Translations under genes and position numbers: made by a program
The notes under the pieces: model-generated
Told to the model about the DNA's origin: nothing
Databases searched by the model: none
What the model saw: only the letters and a program-made list of their open reading frames with translations
In this document: piece by piece, positions 14,846 to 21,072 of the stretch
How the letters are laid out: the number at the start of each line of letters is the position of its first letter
How positions within the stretch are numbered: position 1 is the stretch's first letter
From: a virus
Length of the DNA: 21,072 bases
IMG/VR virus record: IMGVR_UViG_3300044796_000108
Coordinates: 1 to 21,072 of that record
Direction: 5' to 3' (one strand)

Positions 14846-14875
14846 AATGTAGACCAACCCGGTAGGGGTTGTCAA
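14846..14875 (-). promoter_or_regulatory. Putative sigma70-type promoter for the capsid gene, with inverted repeat in its spacer
   Basis: On the minus strand there is a perfect -35 box TTGACA (14870-14875), an 18-base spacer and TACATT (14846-14851, four of six matches to TATAAT). It begins ten bases after the scaffold stop. The spacer contains AACCC-CTACC-GGGTT (14856-14870), a possible operator. Placement in the only long non-coding gap of the head block supports a real promoter. Confidence 0.55.
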
Positions 14876-14884
14876 GTACCCCGA

Positions 14885-15757
14885 TCAGCGCGTGTAGTCG
14901 GCGTCACTTTCACCGGTGATGATCGTGAGCAACGCCTTCATTTCCCGCGCTTCCGGCGCGCCGCCCGCGTTGTAGCGACCGACCCACGCGCTATCGGCCA
15001 TCAGTTCGGCCTTGCGCGCCACAGCCTGTTCGACCGTGCGGACGCCCGAGTTGAAGTTCGGGTTCCCGTTGGCGATGAAGCGACCTTCGCCGTTCAGTTC
15101 ACCGACGCGTCTAAACGCCTCCATGGTCTTGGCGTAGCCGACCTGCTTCTCAAGCGCCATGACGACTTCCGGGTCCACGCCAAGCGCAATCGCGCCGCGC
15201 TGGGCCAGGAACTTGTTGGCCTCGAAGTTCGCGCCCCAATTCTTCTGAAGAGCAGCGCGCTCCTCGATCACCTTGGCGTCGATCTCGGTCGCCGCGGCGG
15301 CCTTCTGGCCGTCGAGGTACTTCGTCAGCTCGTTGGCGAGGGCCGGCGCGCGGTCGGCGGGTAGCTTCAGGTCCGAGGCGGTCTGGCGCAGGAAGGCGGT
15401 CAGACTGTCGTCCAGCGGGGTGCCGTCCGCGCGCTTGACCGTCGAGAAGTCGTACTTGTCCGCGGTCTCAGGGACGCCCAGCCGCGCGTACAGCGCCTTC
15501 CAACCGGCCTCGTCGTTCGCGTCCTTGGGGGCGCGGATGATCTGGTCCGCCGGCACGCCGATGTGGCGTTCGGCCTCGCGGTGGGCCTTGACGGCTTCGA
15601 GCGCCGCCTCATTGGCCGGCTTCTCGTGCCAGCCCTTGGTCTGGATGTGACCGATCAGTTCCGGGTCCGCGCCCTGATACCAGGGAGTGGCCGGGGTAGC
15701 AGCTGGGGTCGGGGTCGTGACTGTACCGCCGCCAGCGCCAGTTTCGCCGTCAAACAT
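14885..15757 (-). CDS. Capsid assembly scaffolding protein
   Basis: A 290-residue, hydrophilic, largely helical protein immediately upstream of the capsid gene, the T7 gp9 position. It has an acidic start (MFDGETG), a Pro/Thr/Ala linker to about residue 26, then helical segments (EAALEAVKAHREAERHIG; DAKVIEERAALQKNWG; EQAVARKAELMA) and a conserved-looking GVPETADKYDF motif frequent in phage scaffold proteins. It is expected to guide procapsid assembly and then leave the head. The ATG has a strong AGGAGG site six bases upstream and overlaps the preceding gene by eight bases. No protease motif is visible. Confidence 0.83.
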   Translation of the reverse strand: MFDGETGAGGGTVTTPTPAATPATPWYQGADPELIGHIQTKGWHEKPANEAALEAVKAHREAERHIGVPADQIIRAPKDANDEAGWKALYARLGVPETADKYDFSTVKRADGTPLDDSLTAFLRQTASDLKLPADRAPALANELTKYLDGQKAAAATEIDAKVIEERAALQKNWGANFEANKFLAQRGAIALGVDPEVVMALEKQVGYAKTMEAFRRVGELNGEGRFIANGNPNFNSGVRTVEQAVARKAELMADSAWVGRYNAGGAPEAREMKALLTIITGESDADYTR

Positions 15758-16055
15758 TGTCGTCCTCCTGGGACACTAGGCCGTATTGGTGGCCTGAGTA
15801 TAGAGCAAAAAGCTGCTCAGGTTCAAGATGTAAGTGGTTCGCGATCCGCAACCACACTTCGCGGCGGCCTTCAAGACGCGCGTGGTGGCGCGCGTCTTCA
15901 CTCCAGGTGCTTGTGTCGGCCCGGCAAAACTTCGCCAAGTCGATCAGAACATCCTGGCCAGCTGGCGAGCCGAACGTCAGCTGGTAGGTACGCTTCCGCG
16001 ACCACAGGAAATCCAGGGCCTCGGACATCTTCTGCTTCAGCTCGCGGACGTCCAT
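15750..16055 (-). CDS. Bbp19-like phage protein
   Basis: A 101-residue protein. The ATG at 16055 forms TGATG with the upstream stop and is preferred over GTG codons at 16058 and 16067, which would add one or four residues. The segment TFGSPAGQDVLIDLAKFCRAD followed by ARLEGRREVWLRIANHLHLE matches the small family named after Bordetella phage BPP-1 Bbp19, whose genes lie between portal and scaffold in podoviruses. Family members have no proven biochemical role that I know of. A packaging or head-assembly accessory role is inferred from neighbourhood. Family recognition is by motif only. Confidence 0.78.
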   Translation of the reverse strand: MDVRELKQKMSEALDFLWSRKRTYQLTFGSPAGQDVLIDLAKFCRADTSTWSEDARHHARLEGRREVWLRIANHLHLEPEQLFALYSGHQYGLVSQEDDNV

Positions 16056-16291
16056 CACGGCACCCACACGTAGGGGTCAGCCTGGGCCGCGAGCGCAAGC
16101 AAGGTCGGCAGGTCGCGCAAGTAGTCTGCGGGGTGCTGCCGGAAGCGCTCCAGCTGCCACAGACTATCGCTGCGCGACCAATCCCGGTCGGGTAGGTCAG
16201 TCGTCGCGGTGAGCGACAGCTTCCCGTCCCGTTGTTCGTACCGCCGCATGACGCCCTCCTTGGCGTCGATACAGACGAGATGGCGTATCAT
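16055..16291 (-). CDS. Small conserved-position hypothetical protein downstream of portal
   Basis: A 78-residue, charged, soluble protein (MIRHLVCIDAKEGVMRRYEQ at the start, LWQLERFRQHPADYLRDLP further on). ATG 16291 overlaps the portal TGA and has AAGGAGG six bases upstream. An adjacent in-frame GTG (16294) is less likely. The stop overlaps the Bbp19-like start, so portal, this gene and the next appear translationally coupled. I do not recognise a domain. Confidence 0.72.
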   Translation of the reverse strand: MIRHLVCIDAKEGVMRRYEQRDGKLSLTATTDLPDRDWSRSDSLWQLERFRQHPADYLRDLPTLLALAAQADPYVWVP

Positions 16292-18042
16292 CACTGTCCT
16301 CCTTGGCTCCCCACGATGGGCACCGGCGGGCCGGGCTGTTGCTGCTGGGCTCCCGGCGGCCCGCCCATGCCAGCCTTGGCCTGCGCAGCCTGGGCCTTCA
16401 TCATGGCGGCTTGCGCCGGCGCGGCCTGGATTTGCTCCTGGCGCTTCTGCGCTTCGGCGCGGGCCTGCCGCTTCTGGGCGATCTGCTCGGGCGATGCCAT
16501 CCAGCTTTCCGGGACGCTCTGGATTTGGGCGATCTGCGGGATGGCCGTGTCGAAGTCGAAGGGGTCCAGGTAGCTCGGGTCCTGGGTGATGTTGACGATC
16601 TCCTTGACCGTCTCCACCGTCCGCATGAAGCCGGCGGCCTCCTGCGCGCGCATCGCACGGCTCAGGGGCGACGTGTAAACGACCTCGTACTCGCCGCGGG
16701 CTTCGGCAAGCTCGGGCGGCATGGGTGGCAGCATGCGCAGCTGGATCAGCAGGTCAAGCTCGCGCTCGATCATCGGGCCGAGGTATTCGCTCTGCTGCCG
16801 GCCCACGGTCGGGGCCAGCAGGATGCCCTTCTCGTTGGTGCGCTCGATCACTTCGGTCGCCGTCATGGTCGGCGTCTCGGTCAGGATTTGGAACAGTGCC
16901 ACGAGGAACGCGTCCATGATGAGGGACTTCTCCTCGTCCATCATCTCCTTGTTCAGCGACAGGTTGCCGACCGGCAGGGGCTGCACCAGCAGCTTGCCAT
17001 CTTGGTTCACGCCACCCTTGTTCAGCGCGCCGGGCCGCATCGAGAAGTCAATGATCCCGTCGTCGGCGGCCAGCAGCACGGGGTCAACCGCGCGGTGGCC
17101 CTGCTTCAGGAAGGTGCGCTTCTGGGCATTCAGGGTCTTCAGCGCTGGCAGCACCATCATCGCGGGCGAGCGCCCGTAGGTCTCGCCGGGGGTCTGGTCG
17201 TAGCGGCTGATGGCCACGGGGAAGGTGTGGTAGCCGCCCTCTTCGAGCAGGCACTTGCCCTGGAGTGAGATGTAGTAGCTCGCGAAGCGCTTGCCCTTCG
17301 GCCCCAGCGCGCCCGGCTCGTAGTCCGGGTTGGGCAGCACGCGGTGCAGATAGTCGCCCGGCGTTTGGTCGCCGGTGGTCATGCCGTTCTTGACCTGCTC
17401 GGGGCAACGCTCGCCCCAGCGCTCCCAGGCTTGCTGGGGCGTGAGCCGGAACCAGCGGATGAAGCTATTGACCAGCCCCTGGTGGTTCTCGCGAATGAAC
17501 AGCTCGCCGAGCGGGATGGCCTTGTAGCGGAGCGCCCGCATCGGGGTGTTCGCTTCGTCCACCGCTTGGTCCACGAACATGGCCCCAGTCCCGAAGGCCC
17601 CGAGGCTCTGGTAGTTGTTCTGGTTCTGGCCAGAGAAGTTGCCGATGGGCGCGTAGCGCGCCTTGAAGAGCATCTTGGTCGCGTCCTCGAACCACATGCG
17701 GACGCGCCGCACCTTCATCAGGTCCGGGTTGCTCGGGGCGAGGCCGTGCCAGAACATGTTGCGCGGAGTGAGCAGGCTGTCCAAGATCGCGGCGAAGCGG
17801 TGCAGCGCCATCATGCCGTTGGCGTCCACCTGCCGGTCGGTCTTCTTGACGCCTGGCCAGTTGAAGTTGCCGAACATGAAGGTGTTGCGGGAGGTCGGCA
17901 GGATCAGCTCCGCCACTTCCTCCCACTGGCCGCCGAAGGTATTGCGCCACAGCTGGTCCTGCGAGAAGTCGCGCAGGGTCTCTTCCACGATGCGCTCCTC
18001 GCGGGACGAGTAAATCTGGCTTCCGTCTGGCTTGTACAGCAT
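16291..18042 (-). CDS. Portal protein (head-to-tail connector, T7 gp8-like)
   Basis: A 583-residue portal, close to T7 gp8 (536). The N-terminal region fits the head-to-tail connecting protein family (PF12236 type): WRNTFGGQWEEVAELILPTS, DANGMMALHRFAAILDSLLT and TPRNMFWHGL (about residues 32-101). Further family-like segments are QNQNNYQSLGAFGTGAMFVD, FIRWFRLTPQQAWERWGE and EVVYTSPLSRAMRAQEAAGF. The C-terminal 80 residues are Gln/Ala/Pro-rich with a coiled-coil-like helix. The portal forms the twelve-fold ring through which DNA is packaged by terminase and to which the gp11-like adaptor binds. The ATG shares a base with the preceding TAA (TAATG). Confidence 0.92.
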   Translation of the reverse strand: MLYKPDGSQIYSSREERIVEETLRDFSQDQLWRNTFGGQWEEVAELILPTSRNTFMFGNFNWPGVKKTDRQVDANGMMALHRFAAILDSLLTPRNMFWHGLAPSNPDLMKVRRVRMWFEDATKMLFKARYAPIGNFSGQNQNNYQSLGAFGTGAMFVDQAVDEANTPMRALRYKAIPLGELFIRENHQGLVNSFIRWFRLTPQQAWERWGERCPEQVKNGMTTGDQTPGDYLHRVLPNPDYEPGALGPKGKRFASYYISLQGKCLLEEGGYHTFPVAISRYDQTPGETYGRSPAMMVLPALKTLNAQKRTFLKQGHRAVDPVLLAADDGIIDFSMRPGALNKGGVNQDGKLLVQPLPVGNLSLNKEMMDEEKSLIMDAFLVALFQILTETPTMTATEVIERTNEKGILLAPTVGRQQSEYLGPMIERELDLLIQLRMLPPMPPELAEARGEYEVVYTSPLSRAMRAQEAAGFMRTVETVKEIVNITQDPSYLDPFDFDTAIPQIAQIQSVPESWMASPEQIAQKRQARAEAQKRQEQIQAAPAQAAMMKAQAAQAKAGMGGPPGAQQQQPGPPVPIVGSQGGQ

Positions 18043-18311
18043 TAGAAGCCCCTGTTATTCGTGAACAGGGACAGCACCGCGGGGCTGGAGATGAGCGAAT
18101 TACCGAGGCCGGACGCGGCGTTGGCGGGGTTCTGCTGCTTCTTGCGCTCGTCCAGTTCGTCCTGGAGCTGCTGCTTGAGCGCGTCGCCCATGCCCAGGTC
18201 GGTCGCGGCCGGCGACAACATGGCGTTCTTCGCGCTCTGGGGGCCGGGCAGGTTCGTGCCGATGCTCCCGACGCCCATTGCGAGCGCGTTGATCGCGGGG
18301 GTGATCGCCAT
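18042..18311 (-). CDS. Small hypothetical protein upstream of portal
   Basis: An 89-residue protein, soluble overall, with a Gly/Ala-rich N-terminal half (MAITPAINALAMGVGSIGTN) and a charged helix (DALKQQLQDELDERKKQQNP) before a Gly/Ser/Leu-rich end. AAGGTG lies seven bases before the ATG, which is three bases beyond the preceding stop. The stop overlaps the portal start, so it is probably co-translated with the portal. A structural or assembly role is possible, but no family is recognised. Confidence 0.68.
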   Translation of the reverse strand: MAITPAINALAMGVGSIGTNLPGPQSAKNAMLSPAATDLGMGDALKQQLQDELDERKKQQNPANAASGLGNSLISSPAVLSLFTNNRGF

Positions 18312-18314
18312 AGC

Positions 18315-18521
18315 TTACACCTTGTCGTGGGGCGGCCCGGCCATCGCGACCAGACAGCCACCCTGCACGTCACGAACCTCGTCACGCGCGAGCAGGCGCT
18401 TCTTGGCGTCGGCGATCACCGCACGGCATTCCGCCGCGCTCGCGGCCGATTGGACGCTGAGCTGCGGAGGGTTGCCGACGCCGTAGAAGTAGACCCAGAT
18501 CAGGGCTACATAGGCGAGCAT
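18315..18521 (-). CDS. Small membrane-anchored or secreted protein with two cysteines
   Basis: A 68-residue protein with an N-terminal hydrophobic segment (MLAYVALIWVYFYGVG) that would act as signal anchor. A predicted extracytoplasmic part follows, with Cys32 and Cys56, which could form a disulphide bond. No lipobox precedes either cysteine. The ATG has AAGGAG five bases upstream, and the AA belongs to the preceding TAA stop. It sits beside another one-helix protein between terminase and portal. A lysis role (holin or spanin type) is possible but not shown. Confidence 0.66.
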   Translation of the reverse strand: MLAYVALIWVYFYGVGNPPQLSVQSAASAAECRAVIADAKKRLLARDEVRDVQGGCLVAMAGPPHDKV

Positions 18522-18530
18522 GAACGCTCC

Positions 18531-18710
18531 TTAGAGCTTGGCTTCGACCTTCGAGGCGTCGGCCGCGACGGTGGCTTCGGCCGACTTGACGTCGGCTTCG
18601 ACCTTGGTCACGTCCGCGGCGACGGCCGACTTGGGGTGCGCCTTGGCATAGACCACGGCGGCGATCACCACAGCGTCGGCGACCAGAATGACGATGACGA
18701 GGAAGGACAT
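18531..18710 (-). CDS. 59-residue single-pass membrane protein with heptad-like repeats
   Basis: The ATG at 18710 and TAA at 18531-18533 bound 59 codons. Residues 2-22 form one hydrophobic helix (SFLVIVILVADAVVIAAVVYA). The rest is an Ala/Val/Lys repeat with seven-residue periodicity (ADVTKVE, ADVKSAE, ATVAAD, ASKVEAK), suggesting a coiled coil. Third codon positions are almost all G or C, as in neighbouring genes, which supports coding. A GGAG lies eight bases before the start. Candidate roles are a small holin-like protein, an inner-membrane spanin subunit or a superinfection factor. None can be chosen from sequence alone. Confidence 0.62.
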   Translation of the reverse strand: MSFLVIVILVADAVVIAAVVYAKAHPKSAVAADVTKVEADVKSAEATVAADASKVEAKL

Positions 18711-18743
18711 GGGAGGCTCTCCAGCAATTCGAGCCCCAATGTA

Positions 18744-20228
18744 TCAACCGAAGACGTCGAAGTCAACATCCCTGGCGACCTGGGGTGCCATGCGCGCCCC
18801 CTGGTTCGAATTCGGGCCGAGCGCCACGGCCTTGGAGAAGCGCTTGGCCATCACGCCGATCCGCGTGGCCGACATCAGGTCGTCGTTGATCTTGACGATC
18901 AAGCCGTCCTTGCGGTGGTAGAGGCGGAACTCCTCGAACCACTCGGTCAGGTGCTTGGCGACCTTTAAACGCCCCGTGCGGAACCGCTCTTGCATCTCCA
19001 TGATGCCAGCCTCGGTCGAGAACCCGCCGTCCGGGAAGGTCGCGTGGGTCGGCAGCATCCGCACGCCGTAGGTCTTGTACTGCTTGGCCAGGGTCGTGGT
19101 CTCGCCGTTCGACGCCTCGCGCCGCTGGTTGCCGTCGTGCGGCCACGCGCACGGGACTTCCGCGCCGATCCGCTTCATCTGGACGGTGTGCTGGAGTGGG
19201 AACTGGTCCTTCAGTTTAAACGCATGGTGGACGTGAAGGACGTCGTTCTCGCGATCCCATAGGAGGAGCACCGCGGCGAACGCGTGGTTGATCCCGAAGT
19301 CGATTGCCCAGAGCTTGGTCCAGTAGAAGGGGATGCGCTCGGCCGGGATGGCGTCTTCCCAGATGCTCTCCTCCGACACCTGGAAGACCTTGCCCTCGCC
19401 CAGCATCGGCACACCGCGGACCCGCGCTTCGCGCTCGTGGGCGGCGTAGGAGGCAATGATCTTCTCGCGCTCCTCCAGCGGGATGTGCTGGGCGTCGTCA
19501 ATGGTCATCTGCGTCAGCACGCGCTGCGCCGCGCCGGGATCGGAGGGGTCCGGCATGAAGAACTTGCGGGCGACGTCGGTCATGCCGTTCAGGGGGGTGA
19601 ATGTCGTGTAGACGAAGCCCCCGGTGGCGTTGGTGCGGGTCAGGACCTCGCTGTAGATGTCCTGCGGCGGCTCTTCGTCCATCCAACAAAAGTCAATGGC
19701 CTCGGACTGGTGCTTCTGCCGGCCCTGCTCATACGACTTGAACGTCACCGTGGAGACGCCGTCGCAGGTCCCGTCCGGCCGGAAGTGCTTGACCTGCCCG
19801 GTGTCGAACGCGTCCGTCACGCCGCGCGCCAGGGAGGGCCGCTCCACGATGCAGTCCTTGGGGATGTAGCCAGTGCCGAGGGCCGCCTCAACGCCGGGCT
19901 CGCCGAAGAGCTTGCGCTGCGGGGCGTCGCGCACGAGGACCCCCGTCTCCCCATCCACCCAGGCGCGCACCGGCTTGCGGAACTTCCGCCCCGGCCACCA
20001 CTCGGGATAGAGCCCGGTCAGGTGGTAGGCCGTCTCCGCGCTGCCCGCCTCGGTCTTGCCCTGCTGGTTGCCGGCGCTAAGCAGGCGTTCGCGGTGGGTC
20101 CTGCCGTTGGCGAAGAACTCCAGCTGCTTCGGGTACGGCTTGAAGAACTCCAGCTTGTGGTAGAGCTTGCGGTCGTGTAGCGCCTGGAGTGACTGCTCAA
20201 GCTCCTGGAGCTGTTGGAGGTCGGTCAC
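18744..20228 (-). CDS. Terminase large subunit (TerL)
   Basis: The 494-residue packaging motor. The ATPase domain has Walker A SAGNQQGKTEAG (residues 51-62, Lys58), Walker B IDFCWMDEEPP (Asp184, Glu185) and a coupling motif YTTFTP. The nuclease domain has the acidic residues expected of the RNase H-like fold: WAIDFG (Asp310), WPHDG (Asp365) and KINDD (Asp449/450). It starts at GTG 20228, whose TG is shared with the terS TGA (GTGA), with GGAG six bases upstream. The motor cuts concatemeric DNA and drives it through the portal. All key residues are present, so it should be active. Length is normal for the family. Confidence 0.95.
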   Translation of the reverse strand: MTDLQQLQELEQSLQALHDRKLYHKLEFFKPYPKQLEFFANGRTHRERLLSAGNQQGKTEAGSAETAYHLTGLYPEWWPGRKFRKPVRAWVDGETGVLVRDAPQRKLFGEPGVEAALGTGYIPKDCIVERPSLARGVTDAFDTGQVKHFRPDGTCDGVSTVTFKSYEQGRQKHQSEAIDFCWMDEEPPQDIYSEVLTRTNATGGFVYTTFTPLNGMTDVARKFFMPDPSDPGAAQRVLTQMTIDDAQHIPLEEREKIIASYAAHEREARVRGVPMLGEGKVFQVSEESIWEDAIPAERIPFYWTKLWAIDFGINHAFAAVLLLWDRENDVLHVHHAFKLKDQFPLQHTVQMKRIGAEVPCAWPHDGNQRREASNGETTTLAKQYKTYGVRMLPTHATFPDGGFSTEAGIMEMQERFRTGRLKVAKHLTEWFEEFRLYHRKDGLIVKINDDLMSATRIGVMAKRFSKAVALGPNSNQGARMAPQVARDVDFDVFG

Positions 20229-20983
20229 AGCGCGCTCCAGTCTTCCTCGTCGTCCTTTAGCTCACCGCCTCCGTCACTAGGTCCCTCGCCGCCCGGTGCG
20301 ACCTCAACAGCAGTTGGGTCTTCTCGATGTCCTGCCGGCACGTGTCCAGGTCCGTCATGTAGCCCACTTCGTAGCGGCGCTGCTGCCGTAACCTGTCCTC
20401 CAGTAGCTTGATCTCCCTCTCGATGGTCTCCAGAACTTCCTTCATCGTGTACCTCCTGAAATTCCGCGTCAATGATAGTGGGGTCCACCCCGGCTTGCAA
20501 GAGCAATGGCCGCGGGTCAATGTTCATCATGGACGCGAGGTTCCGAATTCTCGCGACCGTGGCTTCGATGCTGGGCTCGGGCTTTATCACTTCGATCCTC
20601 TGGAGCTTGACTGGGGCATGGCCAGACTGATCCAGGAGCATGCCGATGGCCTTCACCCGGTCCTTATGGCCAGCGTCCAGCACCACGTCGATCAGCGCCT
20701 CGGCGGCCAGGAGCCCGCTGAACTTCATCCGGCTAGCGGCGATCTTGTTCACCGCGTCGATCACGTCTTCGTCGTGCATGAGCCGGTGCAGCGCGACCCG
20801 TCTGGCCCCGTCCGTCCCGCCAAAGCCAGCCATCGCCGCGGCTCGGCCAGGGTCCTTCCCCCCGGTCTCGACCATCGCCCAGACGAAATTCTGTTGATTT
20901 TCCGTCAACTTAGCCATGCACGGCAAGTTCCGGTACTTCTCCGGGGCTGTCACAATCGGGCGGTTGGCGGTGTCGTGGGGCAT
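20225..20983 (-). CDS. Terminase small subunit (TerS)
   Basis: A DNA-recognition subunit upstream of TerL, 252 codons from ATG 20983. An internal ATG at 20917 (MAKLTENQQNFV) would give 230 residues and matches the usual family N-terminus, but its ribosome site is weak. The upstream ATG would lie at or next to the predicted transcription start. LTENQQNFVWAMVETGGKD and AAAMAGF begin a helix-turn-helix-type DNA-binding region. Helical segments follow to IIDAEFQEV near residue 178. From residue 180 to 242 the frame overlaps a second gene in another frame. There its codon use becomes atypical and its product Gly/Asp-rich, before an acidic end (KDDEEDWSAL). The stop overlaps the TerL GTG. Confidence 0.83.
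   Translation of the reverse strand: MPHDTANRPIVTAPEKYRNLPCMAKLTENQQNFVWAMVETGGKDPGRAAAMAGFGGTDGARRVALHRLMHDEDVIDAVNKIAASRMKFSGLLAAEALIDVVLDAGHKDRVKAIGMLLDQSGHAPVKLQRIEVIKPEPSIEATVARIRNLASMMNIDPRPLLLQAGVDPTIIDAEFQEVHDEGSSGDHREGDQATGGQVTAAAPLRSGLHDGPGHVPAGHREDPTAVEVAPGGEGPSDGGGELKDDEEDWSAL
20257..20445 (-). CDS. Nested out-of-frame small coiled-coil protein inside terS 3' end
   Basis: 62 codons entirely inside terS in another frame. The ATG at 20445 has AGGAGGT five bases upstream, the strongest ribosome-site match in the packaging block. The product is a charged amphipathic helix pair (MKEVLETIEREIKLLEDRLR at the start, CRQDIEKTQLLLRSH later). In the overlap this frame ends codons mostly with G or C, as real genes here do, while the terS frame does not, so this frame looks like the one under stronger codon selection. 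The TAA stop lies 28 bases before the TerL GTG. Function unknown. A packaging-related role or a regulator of terminase is conceivable from location only. Confidence 0.65.
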   Translation of the reverse strand: MKEVLETIEREIKLLEDRLRQQRRYEVGYMTDLDTCRQDIEKTQLLLRSHRAARDLVTEAVS

Positions 20984-20990
20984 GCATTGC

Positions 20991-21019
20991 TACATACGTT
21001 AGCTCGGGCTATCTGTCAA
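20991..21019 (-). promoter_or_regulatory. Putative sigma70-type promoter upstream of terS
   Basis: On the minus strand there is a perfect TTGACA (21014-21019), a 17-base spacer and TATGTA (20991-20996, three of six matches). The predicted start of transcription, about seven bases further, falls at or next to the ATG at 20983. It shares the exact -35 box with the capsid promoter. The remaining bases to the window end (21020-21072) hold nothing I can identify. Confidence 0.48.
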
Positions 21020-21072
21020 TGGCCGCCGCGTGCGTTTTGATTGAGCCGCATAGATTTCGCGAGCTTGATCGC

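Noticed and set aside
810-19221. TTA codons as a bldA-type translational switch
   Set aside because: bldA control is a Streptomyces feature. Here the TTA codons track a nucleotide motif that also occurs in frames not giving TTA, so a DNA-level or RNA-level explanation fits better.
1-21072. CRISPR arrays, tRNA genes, insertion sequences, integrase or attachment sites
   Set aside because: No direct-repeat and spacer pattern, tRNA cloverleaf, transposase or integrase motif was seen. The window is almost fully packed with virion genes.

Overview
The window is the packaging and virion-assembly half of a tailed-phage genome of podovirus (T7-like virion) type. Every supportable gene lies on the minus strand, so transcription runs from the right end (about 21,000) to the left end (1). 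Base composition is clearly GC-rich and codon choice favours G/C at third positions. Promoter-like TTGACA boxes, Shine-Dalgarno sites of AGGAGG type and the gene families all point to a phage of a GC-rich proteobacterium. The host genus cannot be read from the sequence. No RNA polymerase, replication, integrase, tRNA, rRNA or CRISPR feature is present.

Layout in transcription order. (1) Packaging: a putative promoter at 20991-21019, terminase small subunit (TerS) with a 62-codon gene nested in another frame in its 3' end, then terminase large subunit (TerL). (2) Accessory block at 18042-18710: two single-membrane-segment mini-proteins and an 89-residue protein of unknown role. (3) Head: portal (T7 gp8-like), a 78-residue unknown, a Bbp19-like small protein and a scaffold. 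A second putative promoter with a GC-rich, hairpin-containing leader of about 200 nt follows. Then come the major capsid protein and a likely capsid-associated protein, each followed by a strong hairpin, and three small virion-type proteins. (4) Tail: T7 gp11-like adaptor and gp12-like nozzle, both enlarged by chitin-binding-like (CBM5/12-type) modules. The nozzle also carries an extra block of about 400 residues. (5) Ejection proteins: a gp14-like protein ending in a Peptidase_S74-like self-cleaving chaperone, a gp15-like protein, and a 1529-residue gp16-like protein with an internal lytic transglycosylase. (6) The 5' part of a tail-fibre gene, cut by the left edge.

The virion genes follow T7 order (portal, scaffold, capsid, gp11, gp12, gp14, gp15, gp16, fibre), but the terminase genes come first rather than last. 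Most junctions overlap by one to eight bases (TAATG, TGATG or GTGA), so translational coupling is probably pervasive. The points most worth a second look are the overprinted gene in terS, the inserted domains in the tail proteins, the S74 domain on an ejection protein, a recurrent AT-rich octamer GTTTANAC that forces rare codons, and the hairpin and promoter arrangement around the capsid gene.
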